DNA from: Gemmatimonadota bacterium
GTDB lineage: Bacteria; Gemmatimonadota; Gemmatimonadetes; Longimicrobiales; Gaopeijiaceae
DNA: 64,000 nucleotides
Assembly (NCBI GenBank): GCA_027623325.1
Contig: JAQBXY010000001.1
Coordinates: forward strand, 131,511-195,510
Reading direction: 5' to 3'
Both the position numbers and the translations under genes were made by a program. A model generated the notes under the pieces. The model was not told the origin of the DNA. It saw nothing but the letters and a program-made list of their open reading frames with translations, and ran no database searches. Of this stretch, positions 1 to 8,436 are shown piece by piece; position 1 is the stretch's first letter; each line of letters begins with the position of its first letter.

Positions 1-140
1 TCGCACGCACCACAATCGATGCACTCGTCCGGATGGATGTAGTATTGGTCGTCTGCCTCATAGATACAGTCGACCGGACAAACCTCGACGCAACTCGCGT
101 CCTTTGTCTCGATACAAGGCTCGGTAATGATGTAGGTCAT
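1..140 (-). CDS. 4Fe-4S ferredoxin, C-terminal part cut by window edge
   Basis: Reading the minus strand from an ATG at 138-140 gives the first 46 residues of a bacterial ferredoxin. Visible are a [11 protein letters not shown] motif typical of the 3Fe-4S/4Fe-4S FdxA type and, just before the window edge, CIDCGAC, which begins the second cluster-binding motif. Such proteins carry electrons in the cytoplasm at low potential. The gene continues beyond position 1, so its length and cluster type cannot be decided. It is divergent from the gene at 308, with about 170 bp between them that must hold both promoters. The identification is secure; the electron-transfer partner is unknown. Confidence 0.9.
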   Translation of the reverse strand, partial: MTYIITEPCIETKDASCVEVCPVDCIYEADDQYYIHPDECIDCGAC

Positions 141-307
141 TTCCCAGATGTCCGTTGGAGTCGCGCCAGCGCCCGGAAGCTGTATCCATGCGACGGGCGA
201 GGCAAGCGTTTCAGCCGGCCGCTGACACCTGTACGAAACGGCGGGGTCGAGCGTATGGTACTTAGCGCGACCCGGCTCGGAGGTCGCGGCACGACGTCGG
301 TGAGAGG

Positions 308-1633
308 ATGATGGGAAGGCACGTCACTATTGGGGTGAGAATCGCGATCGTGTGTGCCGCGATCGGTCCCGGAGCGTTGAACGCGCAAACGGGTTCCGTG
401 GTCGGAACCGTATACGACTCAATCGACAGCGGTCCACTCGTCGACGCCGCAGTATTCCTCTGGAGTACGCCATTCCGGGGTGTGACGGACGAGGAAGGTC
501 GGTATCAGATCGAGGGCGTACCGGTTGGGAGCTACGAGGTCCTGTTCTTTCACCCTCGGCTCGCCGAACTCGGTGTGTCCGTCGGCACTCAACCCGTCAC
601 AGTCGGCGAGGGGTTGCCCGCCGAAGTCCACCTCGCAACCCCCTCCCTCGCCACCATCGTGACTTCGCAGTGTCTCGTGGAGGAACGCCCTGCCCGGGCG
701 GGCTCTTTGGCCGGAAGGGTTATCGACGGGGAGTCGGGGATACCTCTCGGTGGCTCCTACGTCTCGTTCTCGTGGAATGTGCCGAATTCCCCACTCCCGG
801 AGGGCTTCACCCTTCGGACGGACTCGGACGGGCGGTTCCGGAGCTGCCGACTGCCAGCCGACACCCCAGTTCTGCTCTCCGCGGTCTATATCGGTCGGCA
901 GTTCGAACGCTATGAGATCGTCCTCGGCGAGAACGACTTCTCCGAGGCGGTCCTGCCGCTCGTCGAGATGTCGCCTGGACAGATTGCAGGGCGTCTTACC
1001 GACGCCACCTCGGCAGCCCCGGTGGAGGGCGCGGAGACGTGGTTACGCGGAACAGCCTTCCGGACGCTCAGCGGGCGAGACGGCTCCTTCACGTTCAGGG
1101 ACGTGCCGCCAGGCCGATACATGCTGGTAGCGGACCATCTCGCCTACGGCACCAGAATGGATACGCTCGCGGTGCCCGACGGACAGAGGCTCCTGGTCGA
1201 AATGAAGGTCGACTCTCGAGCCATCGCCATGGCCCCTCTTGACGTCACTGTGGAACCCGTCAGGGACATACTCGGTCGCGCGCGCGGCGGACTCATGATC
1301 AGCAGCGAACAGATCGACGAGGTGCGACAACGGAGTCGAGACGCGTCCGACGTGCTGCGATCTCTGCACATCCCGGGAGTCATCGTTCGCCACAATTCCA
1401 ACGGAACGATTTGTGTGGGCTACTCCACGGGCCAAGTAAAGATGTACCAGACCGGCTGCGTTGAGATGATGATCTACATCAACGATGTGAGGGCAACTGA
1501 TGCAGATCTCGCGCTCCGCCTGCCACCCGATGGCATCGAGCGGATGGTCTTATACAAACCGGTGGAAGCGGGGAATCTGTTTGGCTTGGGGGCGGGGAAC
1601 GGAGTCTGGATGATCTACACGCGCGGGAACTGA
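308..1633 (+). CDS. Secreted carboxypeptidase-regulatory-domain protein with TonB-plug-like tail
   Basis: A 441-residue exported protein. An N-terminal signal peptide ends near residue 26 (ALNAQT). Three successive carboxypeptidase-regulatory-like (CarboxypepD_reg) beta-sandwich units follow, each with the pattern G.V.D...G.PL..A.V and later G.Y.....P.G.Y.L (around residues 31-110, 132-215 and 225-300). The last 130 residues resemble a TonB-receptor plug: a serine/isoleucine stretch, then a conserved end with [11 protein letters not shown]. No beta-barrel follows, so it is not a normal TonB-dependent receptor. A paralogue with the same architecture lies at 14009-15382. The start could be ATG 308 or 311. 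Function unknown; probably periplasmic or outer-membrane associated. Confidence 0.75.
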   Translation: MMGRHVTIGVRIAIVCAAIGPGALNAQTGSVVGTVYDSIDSGPLVDAAVFLWSTPFRGVTDEEGRYQIEGVPVGSYEVLFFHPRLAELGVSVGTQPVTVGEGLPAEVHLATPSLATIVTSQCLVEERPARAGSLAGRVIDGESGIPLGGSYVSFSWNVPNSPLPEGFTLRTDSDGRFRSCRLPADTPVLLSAVYIGRQFERYEIVLGENDFSEAVLPLVEMSPGQIAGRLTDATSAAPVEGAETWLRGTAFRTLSGRDGSFTFRDVPPGRYMLVADHLAYGTRMDTLAVPDGQRLLVEMKVDSRAIAMAPLDVTVEPVRDILGRARGGLMISSEQIDEVRQRSRDASDVLRSLHIPGVIVRHNSNGTICVGYSTGQVKMYQTGCVEMMIYINDVRATDADLALRLPPDGIERMVLYKPVEAGNLFGLGAGNGVWMIYTRGN

Positions 1634-1647
1634 CCCAGCGCGGCACC

Positions 1648-2199
1648 TCAGATACGCTTCCCGAAGGTCCGCGCCCAATGGGCGTACCGCGTCGCCAACT
1701 TCGAATCTGTCCGCTGGGCGAACGGGAGCCAGGCGCCGAGAACTTCTTGATGCGTGTCGGCCCAAGAGTCGATCAAGTCTTCGCGAAGGTGAAGGTGCCG
1801 AAGGTGGTCGAGCCGCTCCGCCAGGGTGGCGAGCGCCGCTCCTGGACCCAGCACAACGAGCCGTTCGATGAGTCGCTCATCCCCCGGCGCGGGAATCGCG
1901 CCGAGGGCGGCGAGTATGGCACCGTCCACCGCCGTTTCGAGCCGCTCATGCCCAACTCGAAGAGTCACATCGACCGACTCGAGAATCGCCGCGATGATCA
2001 GGGCCGCGAGGTCGACGTACCCAACGTCGTGTAGCAAGATCAGCACCGATCGACCCGGGTGCAGGTACGCCGGGTGGTGGTCGTCCTCCAGCGTTGCGAT
2101 CCTCGGCTTCATCGCGAGGTCGAACGCGCGCGAAACTGCGTTCACCTCTTCCGCACCGTACCCCACCGCGCGCGCGGCGGTGACCAATGACTTAGCCAT
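1648..2199 (-). CDS. HD-superfamily protein resembling the RelA/SpoT hydrolase domain
   Basis: A 183-residue soluble protein. The segment HPGRSVLILLHDVG followed by AAILES, and later AERLDHLRHLHL, matches the layout of the HD domain of (p)ppGpp hydrolases (second helix pair and the LADRLHNMR-like motif). The usual HD-ED catalytic pair is not clear: the second motif reads ILESVD. It may therefore be a divergent or inactive hydrolase. The end (RYAHWARTF) is also typical of small HD proteins of this kind. It is the last gene of a minus-strand run with the cobalamin adenosyltransferase, 36 bp downstream of it. The start ATG at 2199 was chosen because upstream residues are low-complexity frame extension. 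Confidence 0.5.
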   Translation of the reverse strand: MAKSLVTAARAVGYGAEEVNAVSRAFDLAMKPRIATLEDDHHPAYLHPGRSVLILLHDVGYVDLAALIIAAILESVDVTLRVGHERLETAVDGAILAALGAIPAPGDERLIERLVVLGPGAALATLAERLDHLRHLHLREDLIDSWADTHQEVLGAWLPFAQRTDSKLATRYAHWARTFGKRI

Positions 2200-2234
2200 T
2201 GAGTCCGCCCTCCCCGGGCGTGACCCTTCGGCGA

Positions 2235-2798
2235 TCACTTCGACTCCGGTTTCCGCCACTCCACGTCGGCAAGGCCGGCTCGGTGATTCTCCAATCGTGC
2301 GAAGGTGAAAAGGAGGTCGGAGAGTCGATTCAGATAGGCAATGGCTCCTTCCGTCACGCTCTGATCTCTCGCCAGCGTCACGACGGCACGCTCGGCTCGA
2401 CGGCACGCAGTCCGTGCGACGTGAAGGGCCGAGGCTCCGGGCGCGCCCCCGGGCAAGATGAACGCGCGAAGCGTCGGAAGCTCGAGGTCCGCCTCGTCGA
2501 TCCACGCCTCCATTTCCCCAATTCGGTCGAGTGGAAGCCTTGGCGTGTCCGGCTTCTTCCGGCCAGCGGTCGCTGGGGGGGTGGCAAGATCGGACCCGAT
2601 CGCAAAAAGATCGTGCTGCACTCTCTCGAGTCGAATCCGAATGTCGGAATCAGACACCTGCGTCAGAACCCAACCGATCGCGGAATTGAGTTCGTCCACA
2701 GACCCGTACGCGGCGACCCGCACATCGTCCTTCGCGACGCGACCCCCTCCGAACAGGGCCGTATCGCCATCGTCTCCCGAGCGTGTGTAGATCTTCAT
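2235..2798 (-). CDS. ATP:cob(I)alamin adenosyltransferase, PduO type
   Basis: A 187-residue protein of the PduO/MMAB family, which transfers the adenosyl group of ATP to cob(I)alamin to give coenzyme B12. The canonical N-terminal MKIYTRSGDDGDTALFGG motif binds ATP. The central GSVDELNSAIGW, the C-terminal ARTACRRAERAVV and the final LNRLSDLLFTFAR are family hallmarks. ATG 2798 gives the standard start; a TTG at 2807 overlapping the previous stop codon is an alternative. It lies within a minus-strand run whose spacings are very short, immediately after a small coiled-coil protein. No cobalamin riboswitch is evident upstream. Confidence 0.93.
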   Translation of the reverse strand: MKIYTRSGDDGDTALFGGGRVAKDDVRVAAYGSVDELNSAIGWVLTQVSDSDIRIRLERVQHDLFAIGSDLATPPATAGRKKPDTPRLPLDRIGEMEAWIDEADLELPTLRAFILPGGAPGASALHVARTACRRAERAVVTLARDQSVTEGAIAYLNRLSDLLFTFARLENHRAGLADVEWRKPESK

Positions 2799-2803
2799 CG
2801 GAC

Positions 2804-3046
2804 TCAACGCAGCCTCGTGAGCTTCCGAATGCTCTGCGCCTTCTCCAGCAAAGAGATCGTCTTGTCCTCGATCTCAGGCTTCAGGAGGTCTCGAATGTCG
2901 AGAAGCACCTCGAGTTGCAGCTGGTCCCTTTGGTAATCGAGATCGAGACGCGACATCCTCTCGGCGTCGCCTGCCGACTCGGCGGCGGCGAACGACTCCC
3001 GGTAGACGTTCTCGAGGCTCTGAATCACTCGGTCGCGGTTACGCAT
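2804..3046 (-). CDS. Small charged helical protein, function unknown
   Basis: An 80-residue, strongly charged protein predicted to be almost entirely helical, with heptad-like spacing through residues 20-75 (for example RMSRLDLDYQRDQLQLEVLL). I do not recognise a family with a known function. It sits between the alpha/beta hydrolase (12 bp upstream) and the cobalamin adenosyltransferase (overlapping or 5 bp downstream depending on start), so it is almost certainly co-transcribed and translationally coupled. A structural or adaptor role is only a guess. Confidence 0.65.
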   Translation of the reverse strand: MRNRDRVIQSLENVYRESFAAAESAGDAERMSRLDLDYQRDQLQLEVLLDIRDLLKPEIEDKTISLLEKAQSIRKLTRLR

Positions 3047-3058
3047 TCCACTCTCCTG

Positions 3059-3703
3059 TCAGACCATCGTCAGCAGCCGCGCTCCCGGCCCTGAGTCATA
3101 GTAGCCCCGGACGGCCGCCCGGAGTTCGTCGAGACGACCGGAGAAATAGTGGTCCGCGTCCGCGACACGCACGAGGGTCACATGCGAACCCAGTCGCGCC
3201 ACCGTTTCCGCCACCTGCTCTCCAGAGCCGAACTCATCGTCCTCACCTTGTACCACCAAAACGGGCTTCGTCGTACCGGCGAGGTATCCATAGTCGTACC
3301 GATCCTCCAGATCGACGGGTAGGCCAAGGCCCAGAAGCCCCACCACGCGGCCCTCTTCTGCCCCGACCGAGAGCGCCACCATCGACCCGAACGAGAAGCC
3401 ACCCGCGATCAAGGGCAGGTGTGGAAAACGGACCTCCAACCAATCGAGCGCGGCCCGCAGGTCGTCCTGCTCGCCCACTCCGTCGTCGTGACTTCCGGTA
3501 CTCGTCCCCACACCCCGGAAGTTGAAGCGGAGTGCCACCACCCCTGCATCGTTGAATGCCTGTGCGGCACGGTAGACCGCCTTGGTGTGCATCGTCCCAC
3601 CATGTAGTGGATGGGGATGACACACAACCGCCGCCGCTCGATGGGGGCCGACCGGTTCCTTGAGAACCGCTTCGAGATGACCATGCGATACCGGGATCCT
3701 CAT
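3059..3703 (-). CDS. Alpha/beta hydrolase (dienelactone-hydrolase-like)
   Basis: A 214-residue cytoplasmic hydrolase. It shows the oxyanion segment CHPHPLHGGTM, the nucleophile elbow GFSFGS (Ser in G-x-S-x-G, about residue 107), the acid VQGEDDEF and a C-terminal catalytic His in ADADHYFSGR. This resembles the YpfH/carboxylesterase group with the HPHP motif that is common next to lipid or polyketide genes. The substrate is unknown. I placed the start at ATG 3703 (MRIPVSHG), because the upstream in-frame residues look non-coding. It is the first gene of a minus-strand run and divergent from the gene at 3831, leaving about 127 bp for both promoters. Confidence 0.82.
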   Translation of the reverse strand: MRIPVSHGHLEAVLKEPVGPHRAAAVVCHPHPLHGGTMHTKAVYRAAQAFNDAGVVALRFNFRGVGTSTGSHDDGVGEQDDLRAALDWLEVRFPHLPLIAGGFSFGSMVALSVGAEEGRVVGLLGLGLPVDLEDRYDYGYLAGTTKPVLVVQGEDDEFGSGEQVAETVARLGSHVTLVRVADADHYFSGRLDELRAAVRGYYDSGPGARLLTMV

Positions 3704-3830
3704 TGGGTCGAACTCGGTGGTACGAGGGAAGCTCCCGTCAGACGCCAACTTACGCCGGTTCACCGCAGGGGAACGTACAGTTATCTTCAGCGGACGGTCG
3801 CGACCGGTCAAGACTCAAGGAGTAGCATCG

Positions 3831-4256
3831 ATGCACGCCTCCGAGGTGACCCCTGAAGCTGCCCGACGCGCAAACGAACTCTATTGGAGTTCCGAACGCA
3901 GCGTCAACCAGATCGCTGATGACCTCGACCTCTCGAAAGGGGCTCTGTACGGGGCTATCGAACCGCTCAGTGCCGAGGCCGATTGCCCCATGTGCGGAGA
4001 CGGGCTGGTCTGGCCGAACCGCACTGCGAAGGATCGCAATCGACTCGACTGCACCACGTGCGACTGGAGCGGAAGTGCGGACGAGACTACGGGTTACGTC
4101 TCTCTAGGAGTTTCGGAAGCGGACCTGGAGGGAGAGCTTCCGGCCCCTCCCCTGCCACCACGCAGCTTCGTAACCCGTCCAAACACGATCTTGGGAGGGG
4201 CGATCCTGGGTGCAGCAGTAGGATTGGCACTCGTCCTCTGGGCTCGGCGGAGATGA
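3831..4256 (+). CDS. HTH / zinc-ribbon protein with C-terminal membrane anchor
   Basis: A 141-residue protein with three recognisable parts. Residues about 5-45 form a homeodomain-like helix-turn-helix (ANELYWSSERSVNQIADDL, then LSKGALYGAIE). Residues about 50-82 hold a zinc ribbon with two Cys pairs (CPMC and CTTC). Residues about 118-138 form one membrane helix followed by RRR. A DNA-binding-like head tethered to the membrane is unusual, and I know no function for it. ATG 3831 is preceded by AGGAGTAGCATCG, a good ribosome binding site. The RDD-family gene follows 16 bp downstream, probably in the same transcript. Confidence 0.65.
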   Translation: MHASEVTPEAARRANELYWSSERSVNQIADDLDLSKGALYGAIEPLSAEADCPMCGDGLVWPNRTAKDRNRLDCTTCDWSGSADETTGYVSLGVSEADLEGELPAPPLPPRSFVTRPNTILGGAILGAAVGLALVLWARRR

Positions 4257-4272
4257 ACGGAGTCACCCGGTA

Positions 4273-5349
4273 ATGCCTCAAGGCACCCATCGTGACCCGC
4301 GGAGTATCGTCACGCCTGACGCGTTCGAGGTCTCGAGCGCCCTCATCGGAATGCCACTCGCGCCACCTCGACTCAGGTTCGTGGCTCTGATGATCGACGG
4401 CGTCGTGATCGGAGTCATCGCAGGGGTCACCAAGAGTTTTGCCCTCATCCTGGGGGTCGTCGCCGCTGTATGGTTCGTCCGAGCGGGGTTCAAGCGAACC
4501 CCCATTCGGGGGAGCGTCTTCAGTCGGGCGATGCGCCTCTCCGTGGGATGTCTAGGGGTGGTGATCGCTCTGATTACCGCGGCGACTTGGTCCGCTGTAG
4601 GCTTTGACTTCAGGGGCGGAGACGACGGGCCGTCCGATGACGAGATTCGGGTCGCGACCGGGGGTGCGGCCCAAGTCATCGAGGCCGTAGCGAGCGCACG
4701 CGCCCTTTCGGACCTGCAAGGGTCCGCGCCGCCCGTGGTGAACCCTTTGCCGAGTGATGCGCGAGCCGAGATCGACGCCTACACGCCGGAAGAGGCCTTG
4801 AACGCCTATGCTCGGCTTCTGAGGGACGACCCCGGCGACAGCTCCCAGATTGTTCTACGTGCCGCTCTCGCGGATCGCTTGCTCCCGGTCATTGCGGGTG
4901 ATTCCCTCAAGACGCTCGGGTCCACCGTCCGGTCCCTCCAGTTGGACCTCGCGGCGACTCAGGAGGCTTTGGACGATGTGAGTCGCGAGTTGGAGTCGGC
5001 GAGCGAGAGAAGCCTAATCGATCGGTTGCTGGGGTTCGTCGATGAGTTGGGATTTGGTTTCGGTTGGGCTGCGGTGTATCTGACTCTCTGTCTCTCGGGC
5101 TGGAAAGGTCAGACGGTCGGTAAGAAGCTCATGGGAATTCGGGTCGTTCGGTTGGATGGGGGGGCGATCACCTGGTGGATCGCTTTCGAACGGTCCGGAG
5201 GCTACGCAGCCGGGCTCGCGACAGGGCTTCTCGGCTTTGCACAGGTCTGGTGGGACGCGAATCGACAGGGCATTCATGACCGTATTGTCGGAACCGTGGT
5301 CGTAATGGACGGGGCGGAGCCCGTCACGGACTGGGAGACGGCCTTGTGA
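4273..5349 (+). CDS. RDD-family membrane protein with a large soluble insertion
   Basis: A 358-residue protein. The N-terminal part (MPLAPPRLRFVALMIDGVVIGVIAGV) has the RDD pattern R-x-x-A-x-x-x-D and two membrane helices. The middle, about residues 115-250, is soluble, helical and partly coiled-coil. The C-terminal part resumes the RDD fold with a helix, GQTVGKKLMGIRVVR, another helix, and the closing RQGIHDRIVGTVVV. So one RDD domain appears split by an insertion of about 140 residues. RDD proteins are poorly understood; some are linked to ion transport. It probably shares a transcript with ccdA downstream. Confidence 0.75.
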   Translation: MPQGTHRDPRSIVTPDAFEVSSALIGMPLAPPRLRFVALMIDGVVIGVIAGVTKSFALILGVVAAVWFVRAGFKRTPIRGSVFSRAMRLSVGCLGVVIALITAATWSAVGFDFRGGDDGPSDDEIRVATGGAAQVIEAVASARALSDLQGSAPPVVNPLPSDARAEIDAYTPEEALNAYARLLRDDPGDSSQIVLRAALADRLLPVIAGDSLKTLGSTVRSLQLDLAATQEALDDVSRELESASERSLIDRLLGFVDELGFGFGWAAVYLTLCLSGWKGQTVGKKLMGIRVVRLDGGAITWWIAFERSGGYAAGLATGLLGFAQVWWDANRQGIHDRIVGTVVVMDGAEPVTDWETAL

Positions 5350-5429
5350 GAGACGGCATCGAGAGCCTCGAGATCAACACGCCCCTCGGGGAGGAAGAAC
5401 AGCGCCTCCTGACCGACTTCAGCCCCTAG
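5346..5429 (+). CDS. Possible 27-residue ORF between the RDD and ccdA genes
   Basis: A GTG at 5346 overlaps the RDD stop codon in the GTGA arrangement used by several other gene pairs in this window. It opens a 27-residue acidic frame (ending LLTDFSP) that stops 7 bp before the ccdA start. The ribosome binding site of ccdA (AGGCGAA) lies directly after its stop. It could couple translation of the two flanking genes or be chance. I see no homologue and no membrane segment. Confidence 0.3.
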   Translation: MRDGIESLEINTPLGEEEQRLLTDFSP

Positions 5430-5436
5430 AGGCGAA

Positions 5437-6171
5437 ATGGACGTGCAGGTCTCGTTTCCGCTCGCGTTCGCCGCGGGCATCGTCTCCTTCCTGTCGCCGT
5501 GCGTACTGCCGGTTGTACCGAGCTATCTCGCGTTCATCTCAGGCCTCACCCTTGGCGAACTGACGGACGGGTCGACACCTGGGGTGCGTCGTAGGGCGGT
5601 GTTTCACTCCATTCTGTTCGTAGTCGGCTTCAGTCTTGTCTTCTTGACCATGGGCCTGGTGGGTACCGCGGTGGGCCCGGCCATAGCTCAGGCCCTCCCG
5701 TGGATCAGTCGTGCCGGAGGTGGGGTCATGATCGTCTTCGGCCTCTTTGTCGCGGGGGTGTGGGAGATTCCGAGACTGTCTGGCGAACTACGCCTGCACC
5801 TTGAGTCCCGTCCGGCCGGGGCCGTTGGGTCGCTCGTGGTCGGGATCGCGTTCGGAGCTGGCTGGACGCCCTGCATTGGACCGATTCTCGGATCGATCTT
5901 ACTCTACGCGAGTCTCGAGACGAGCGCGGCTCAGGGAATGATGCTCCTCGGGACCTATGCCTTAGGCCTCGGGATTCCGTTCGTGGCCGCTTCGGTGGGG
6001 TTCAACTGGTTTCTGGCGGGAAGTACGCACGCCAGGGCATGGATCCTGCCGCTCCAGCGGGTAGCTGGAACACTATTGGTAATTATTGGTCTCTTGATGA
6101 TCACTGGGCGTTTCGTTGATTTGACCGCTTTCCTGGCCGGGCTGGGTCAGCTCATAAACCTGGATTTTTGA
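5437..6171 (+). CDS. ccdA: Cytochrome c biogenesis / thiol-disulfide transporter CcdA
   Basis: A 244-residue inner-membrane protein with six predicted helices. It moves reducing equivalents from cytoplasmic thioredoxin to periplasmic acceptors. The key cysteines are present: SFLSPCVLPVVPSY in helix 1 and GWTPCIGPILGS in helix 4. The pseudo-symmetric halves and length match the short CcdA family rather than full-length DsbD. The stop codon overlaps the start of a DsbA-like lipoprotein (TGATG), strongly suggesting translational coupling and that this neighbour is one of its electron acceptors or partners. Confidence 0.93.
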   Translation: MDVQVSFPLAFAAGIVSFLSPCVLPVVPSYLAFISGLTLGELTDGSTPGVRRRAVFHSILFVVGFSLVFLTMGLVGTAVGPAIAQALPWISRAGGGVMIVFGLFVAGVWEIPRLSGELRLHLESRPAGAVGSLVVGIAFGAGWTPCIGPILGSILLYASLETSAAQGMMLLGTYALGLGIPFVAASVGFNWFLAGSTHARAWILPLQRVAGTLLVIIGLLMITGRFVDLTAFLAGLGQLINLDF

Positions 6172-6917
6172 TGAACCCGAGATTCTCGACCTTTGCCGCG
6201 ATGTCGTGCCTGCTCGTCGCGGTCGCGTGTACGGCCGACGCCCCCGCCCCTGGCACGAGTGACCTGACTCGAAGCCTCCTCGCCCAGCCGGCGGGTGACG
6301 GGATGTCGACGCCGTTGGCTGCGATTCCGTCGGTAGGTGAGGCAGTGCCCGATGTCCCGGTGGAGGAGATCGGCTTCAATCGCGGCAGGATCGAAGCACC
6401 CGTGAAAGTGATCGAGATGTCGGACTACGGGTGCGGCTACTGCCGCCAGTTCCATCAGGAGACGTTCCCGACGCTTCTTACGCAGTTTATCGATGCCGGC
6501 TTGGTGGAGTGGAAGTTCGTTCCGTATATCACCGGCATGTTTGACAACTCACTCGCCGCGACCGAGGCCGCTGAGTGCACCTACGTACAGAGTGCAGCAG
6601 CCTTCGAGCGGCTCAACGCCCGGCTTTGGGACGATCAGTCCGTCTGGAAGGGTGCCGATGCGCCCGCGCCGGTGGTGCGTGCCTGGGCCGCAGAACTCGG
6701 GATCGACATGATGGCGTTCGATGCTTGTCTCGAGTCCGACAGTCAAATCAACCGTATCGCATCGTCCACGGCCCTTGCGAGGGAGATCGGAGTTCGCGGC
6801 ACGCCAACCTTCATCGTAATCGGATATCCGCCCCTTCAGGGTGCTCTGCCGTTGGCGGTCTTTCAGGACGTTCTCACGAGGGTCTACGCAGCAACGACGG
6901 GCGAGCCCGGGTTGTAG
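6171..6917 (+). CDS. DsbA-family thiol oxidoreductase lipoprotein
   Basis: A 248-residue predicted lipoprotein: the signal peptide ends at a lipobox (LVAVAC) near residue 20. The thioredoxin-fold active site CGYC (in SDYGCGYCRQFHQETFP) and the cis-proline loop RGTPTFIV are present. There is a DsbA-type helical insertion between them with a further Cys pair (AAECTY... DACLES). It would reduce, oxidise or isomerise disulfides on the periplasmic face of the membrane. ATG 6171 overlaps the ccdA stop; a TTG at 6168 is the alternative. Pairing with ccdA suggests it is kept reduced. Confidence 0.87.
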   Translation: MNPRFSTFAAMSCLLVAVACTADAPAPGTSDLTRSLLAQPAGDGMSTPLAAIPSVGEAVPDVPVEEIGFNRGRIEAPVKVIEMSDYGCGYCRQFHQETFPTLLTQFIDAGLVEWKFVPYITGMFDNSLAATEAAECTYVQSAAAFERLNARLWDDQSVWKGADAPAPVVRAWAAELGIDMMAFDACLESDSQINRIASSTALAREIGVRGTPTFIVIGYPPLQGALPLAVFQDVLTRVYAATTGEPGL

Positions 6918-6927
6918 GTGTGAGCGG

Positions 6928-7824
6928 ATGAGTTCAAGGTCGGTCCGGGTGTCGCGGCCGGTGAGAGGACTCTTCCTTGCAGGGGGTGCGGTGGTTCTCG
7001 CGTGCGCGCCTGTCGCGTTCGCTGGACCCGATTGTCGTAGCCTACCGCCGAGCATCGCCCTGCCGGCGGAACTCGATGAGTCGAGCGGACTGACCTTTGG
7101 CCTCCGCGAATCAGACGTCCTGTGGACGCACAACGACGACGGATCTCGCCTGTTCGCAATCGACGTGCGGGGTTCCGTCCTGGCGGCCTTCAATATCAGG
7201 CCCAGGCTCCAGGATTGGGAGGATATCGCGGCGGGATCCTGCCTGGAATCCGAGAGTTGCCTCTATTTGGCGGACACCGGCGACAATGGTGAGCGTCGTG
7301 CTGACGGCGACATTCGGCTGATTCGGATCACGGAACCGACGGTTGAAGAGGACGGAGGTACGATCGAGGGGCAAGTCTTCCCGATGCGTCTGCCCCAGGG
7401 CGCGCGTGATGTTGAGGCCGTGTTCGTGTTGCCCGGGGAACGCCTGCATCTCATTACGAAGGGACGAACTCATGCGATTACCGTGTACCGGTATCCGCCC
7501 CCTTTACGTGCGGACACCGTGGAGTTGGAGGAGGTCCAGCGTCTGAGCCTAGGCGCCGCGGGACTGGGCGACCAGGTGACGGGGGCTTCCTCGTCATCCG
7601 ACGGGCGTCGCGTCGCGGTGCGAACGTATCAGTCGCTCGAGTTTTTTGACGTTGTCGCGGACACGCTTGCCCGGGTCGAAGGCGGGGTCGTGAATCTCAG
7701 GACGCTTCGGGAAAGTCAGGGCGAGGCGGTCGCGATCGGCCCCGATGGGCTGGTCGTGTTGAGCTCGGAAGGGGGTCCCTTCGGCGGGGCGCCCGGTATG
7801 AACGTTCTCCGCTGCGGTATATAA
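6928..7824 (+). CDS. Secreted beta-propeller-like protein
   Basis: A 298-residue exported protein with a signal peptide (GLFLAGGAVVLACAPVAFA, cleavage near residue 32). The mature part has repeated beta-strand units resembling an esterase-like or phytase-like propeller: ESSGLTFGLRESDVLWTHNDDG, LYLADTGDNGERR, and RDVEAVFVLPGERLHLITKG. WTHNDDG and ADTGDN are motifs of a family often annotated as an esterase-like or integral-membrane-associated propeller without a proven reaction. A Cys pair (GSCLESESC) may form a disulfide, consistent with the CcdA/DsbA-like genes 10 bp upstream. Confidence 0.6.
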   Translation: MSSRSVRVSRPVRGLFLAGGAVVLACAPVAFAGPDCRSLPPSIALPAELDESSGLTFGLRESDVLWTHNDDGSRLFAIDVRGSVLAAFNIRPRLQDWEDIAAGSCLESESCLYLADTGDNGERRADGDIRLIRITEPTVEEDGGTIEGQVFPMRLPQGARDVEAVFVLPGERLHLITKGRTHAITVYRYPPPLRADTVELEEVQRLSLGAAGLGDQVTGASSSSDGRRVAVRTYQSLEFFDVVADTLARVEGGVVNLRTLRESQGEAVAIGPDGLVVLSSEGGPFGGAPGMNVLRCGI

Positions 7825-7925
7825 ACCACCGAAAACAGAACGGCAATTCTAGATCGAGTGGGGCCGGTCCTTCCACAGGCGTAACCAGCAATATGCAAAA
7901 TAAGGGTTAATGATGGAGGGTGGAC

Positions 7926-8396
7926 GTGAACTCTGATGGCCCGACGATCTATGTCGACGCGGACTCCTGTCCCGTCAAAGAGGAGACGTACCGCGTAGCA
8001 AAGCGATACGACCTCCGGGTGATCCTCGTCGCGGCACAGTGGCTTCGGATCCCGACGGAGCCCTGGCTCGAGATCCAGGTCGTCAAAGAGGACGGGCAGC
8101 TCGACGCTGCGGACGATTGGATTGCCGAACGGGCCGGCGAAGGCGACATCGTAATCACTCAGGACATCAGTCTTGCCTCCCGTTGCCTCGAGAGCTCCGC
8201 GAGGGTCATCGGTCCGCGCGGGGTACCCTTTACGCCTGAGTCGATCGGTGAGGCGCTCGCCGGACGCGAGTTGATGGCCAACCTCCGCGAGATGGGTGAG
8301 ATTTCGGGTGGCTCAGCACCTTTCGGGAAGCGCGACCGGTCCAACTTCCTACAGGCTCTGGACCAGGCGGTTCAAGCGATTCGGCGGGGACGCTAG
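7926..8396 (+). CDS. YaiI/YqxD family (DUF188) protein
   Basis: A 156-residue cytoplasmic protein. The family signature is clear: IYVDADSCPVKEE at the start, then a PIN-like core with VITQDISLASRCLE and GPRGVPFT. The C-terminal GKRDRSNFLQALD is also characteristic. The reaction is unknown; the fold suggests a nuclease-like NYN/PIN domain. I chose GTG 7926 because GGAGGG sits 5 bp upstream; GTG 7920 would overlap that site. About 100 bp separate it from the propeller gene, so it may have its own promoter. Confidence 0.9.
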   Translation: MNSDGPTIYVDADSCPVKEETYRVAKRYDLRVILVAAQWLRIPTEPWLEIQVVKEDGQLDAADDWIAERAGEGDIVITQDISLASRCLESSARVIGPRGVPFTPESIGEALAGRELMANLREMGEISGGSAPFGKRDRSNFLQALDQAVQAIRRGR

Positions 8397-8436
8397 CAGC
8401 CGCGGGCGCCTCGGGACCTCACTGGTGTGGCGGGGC

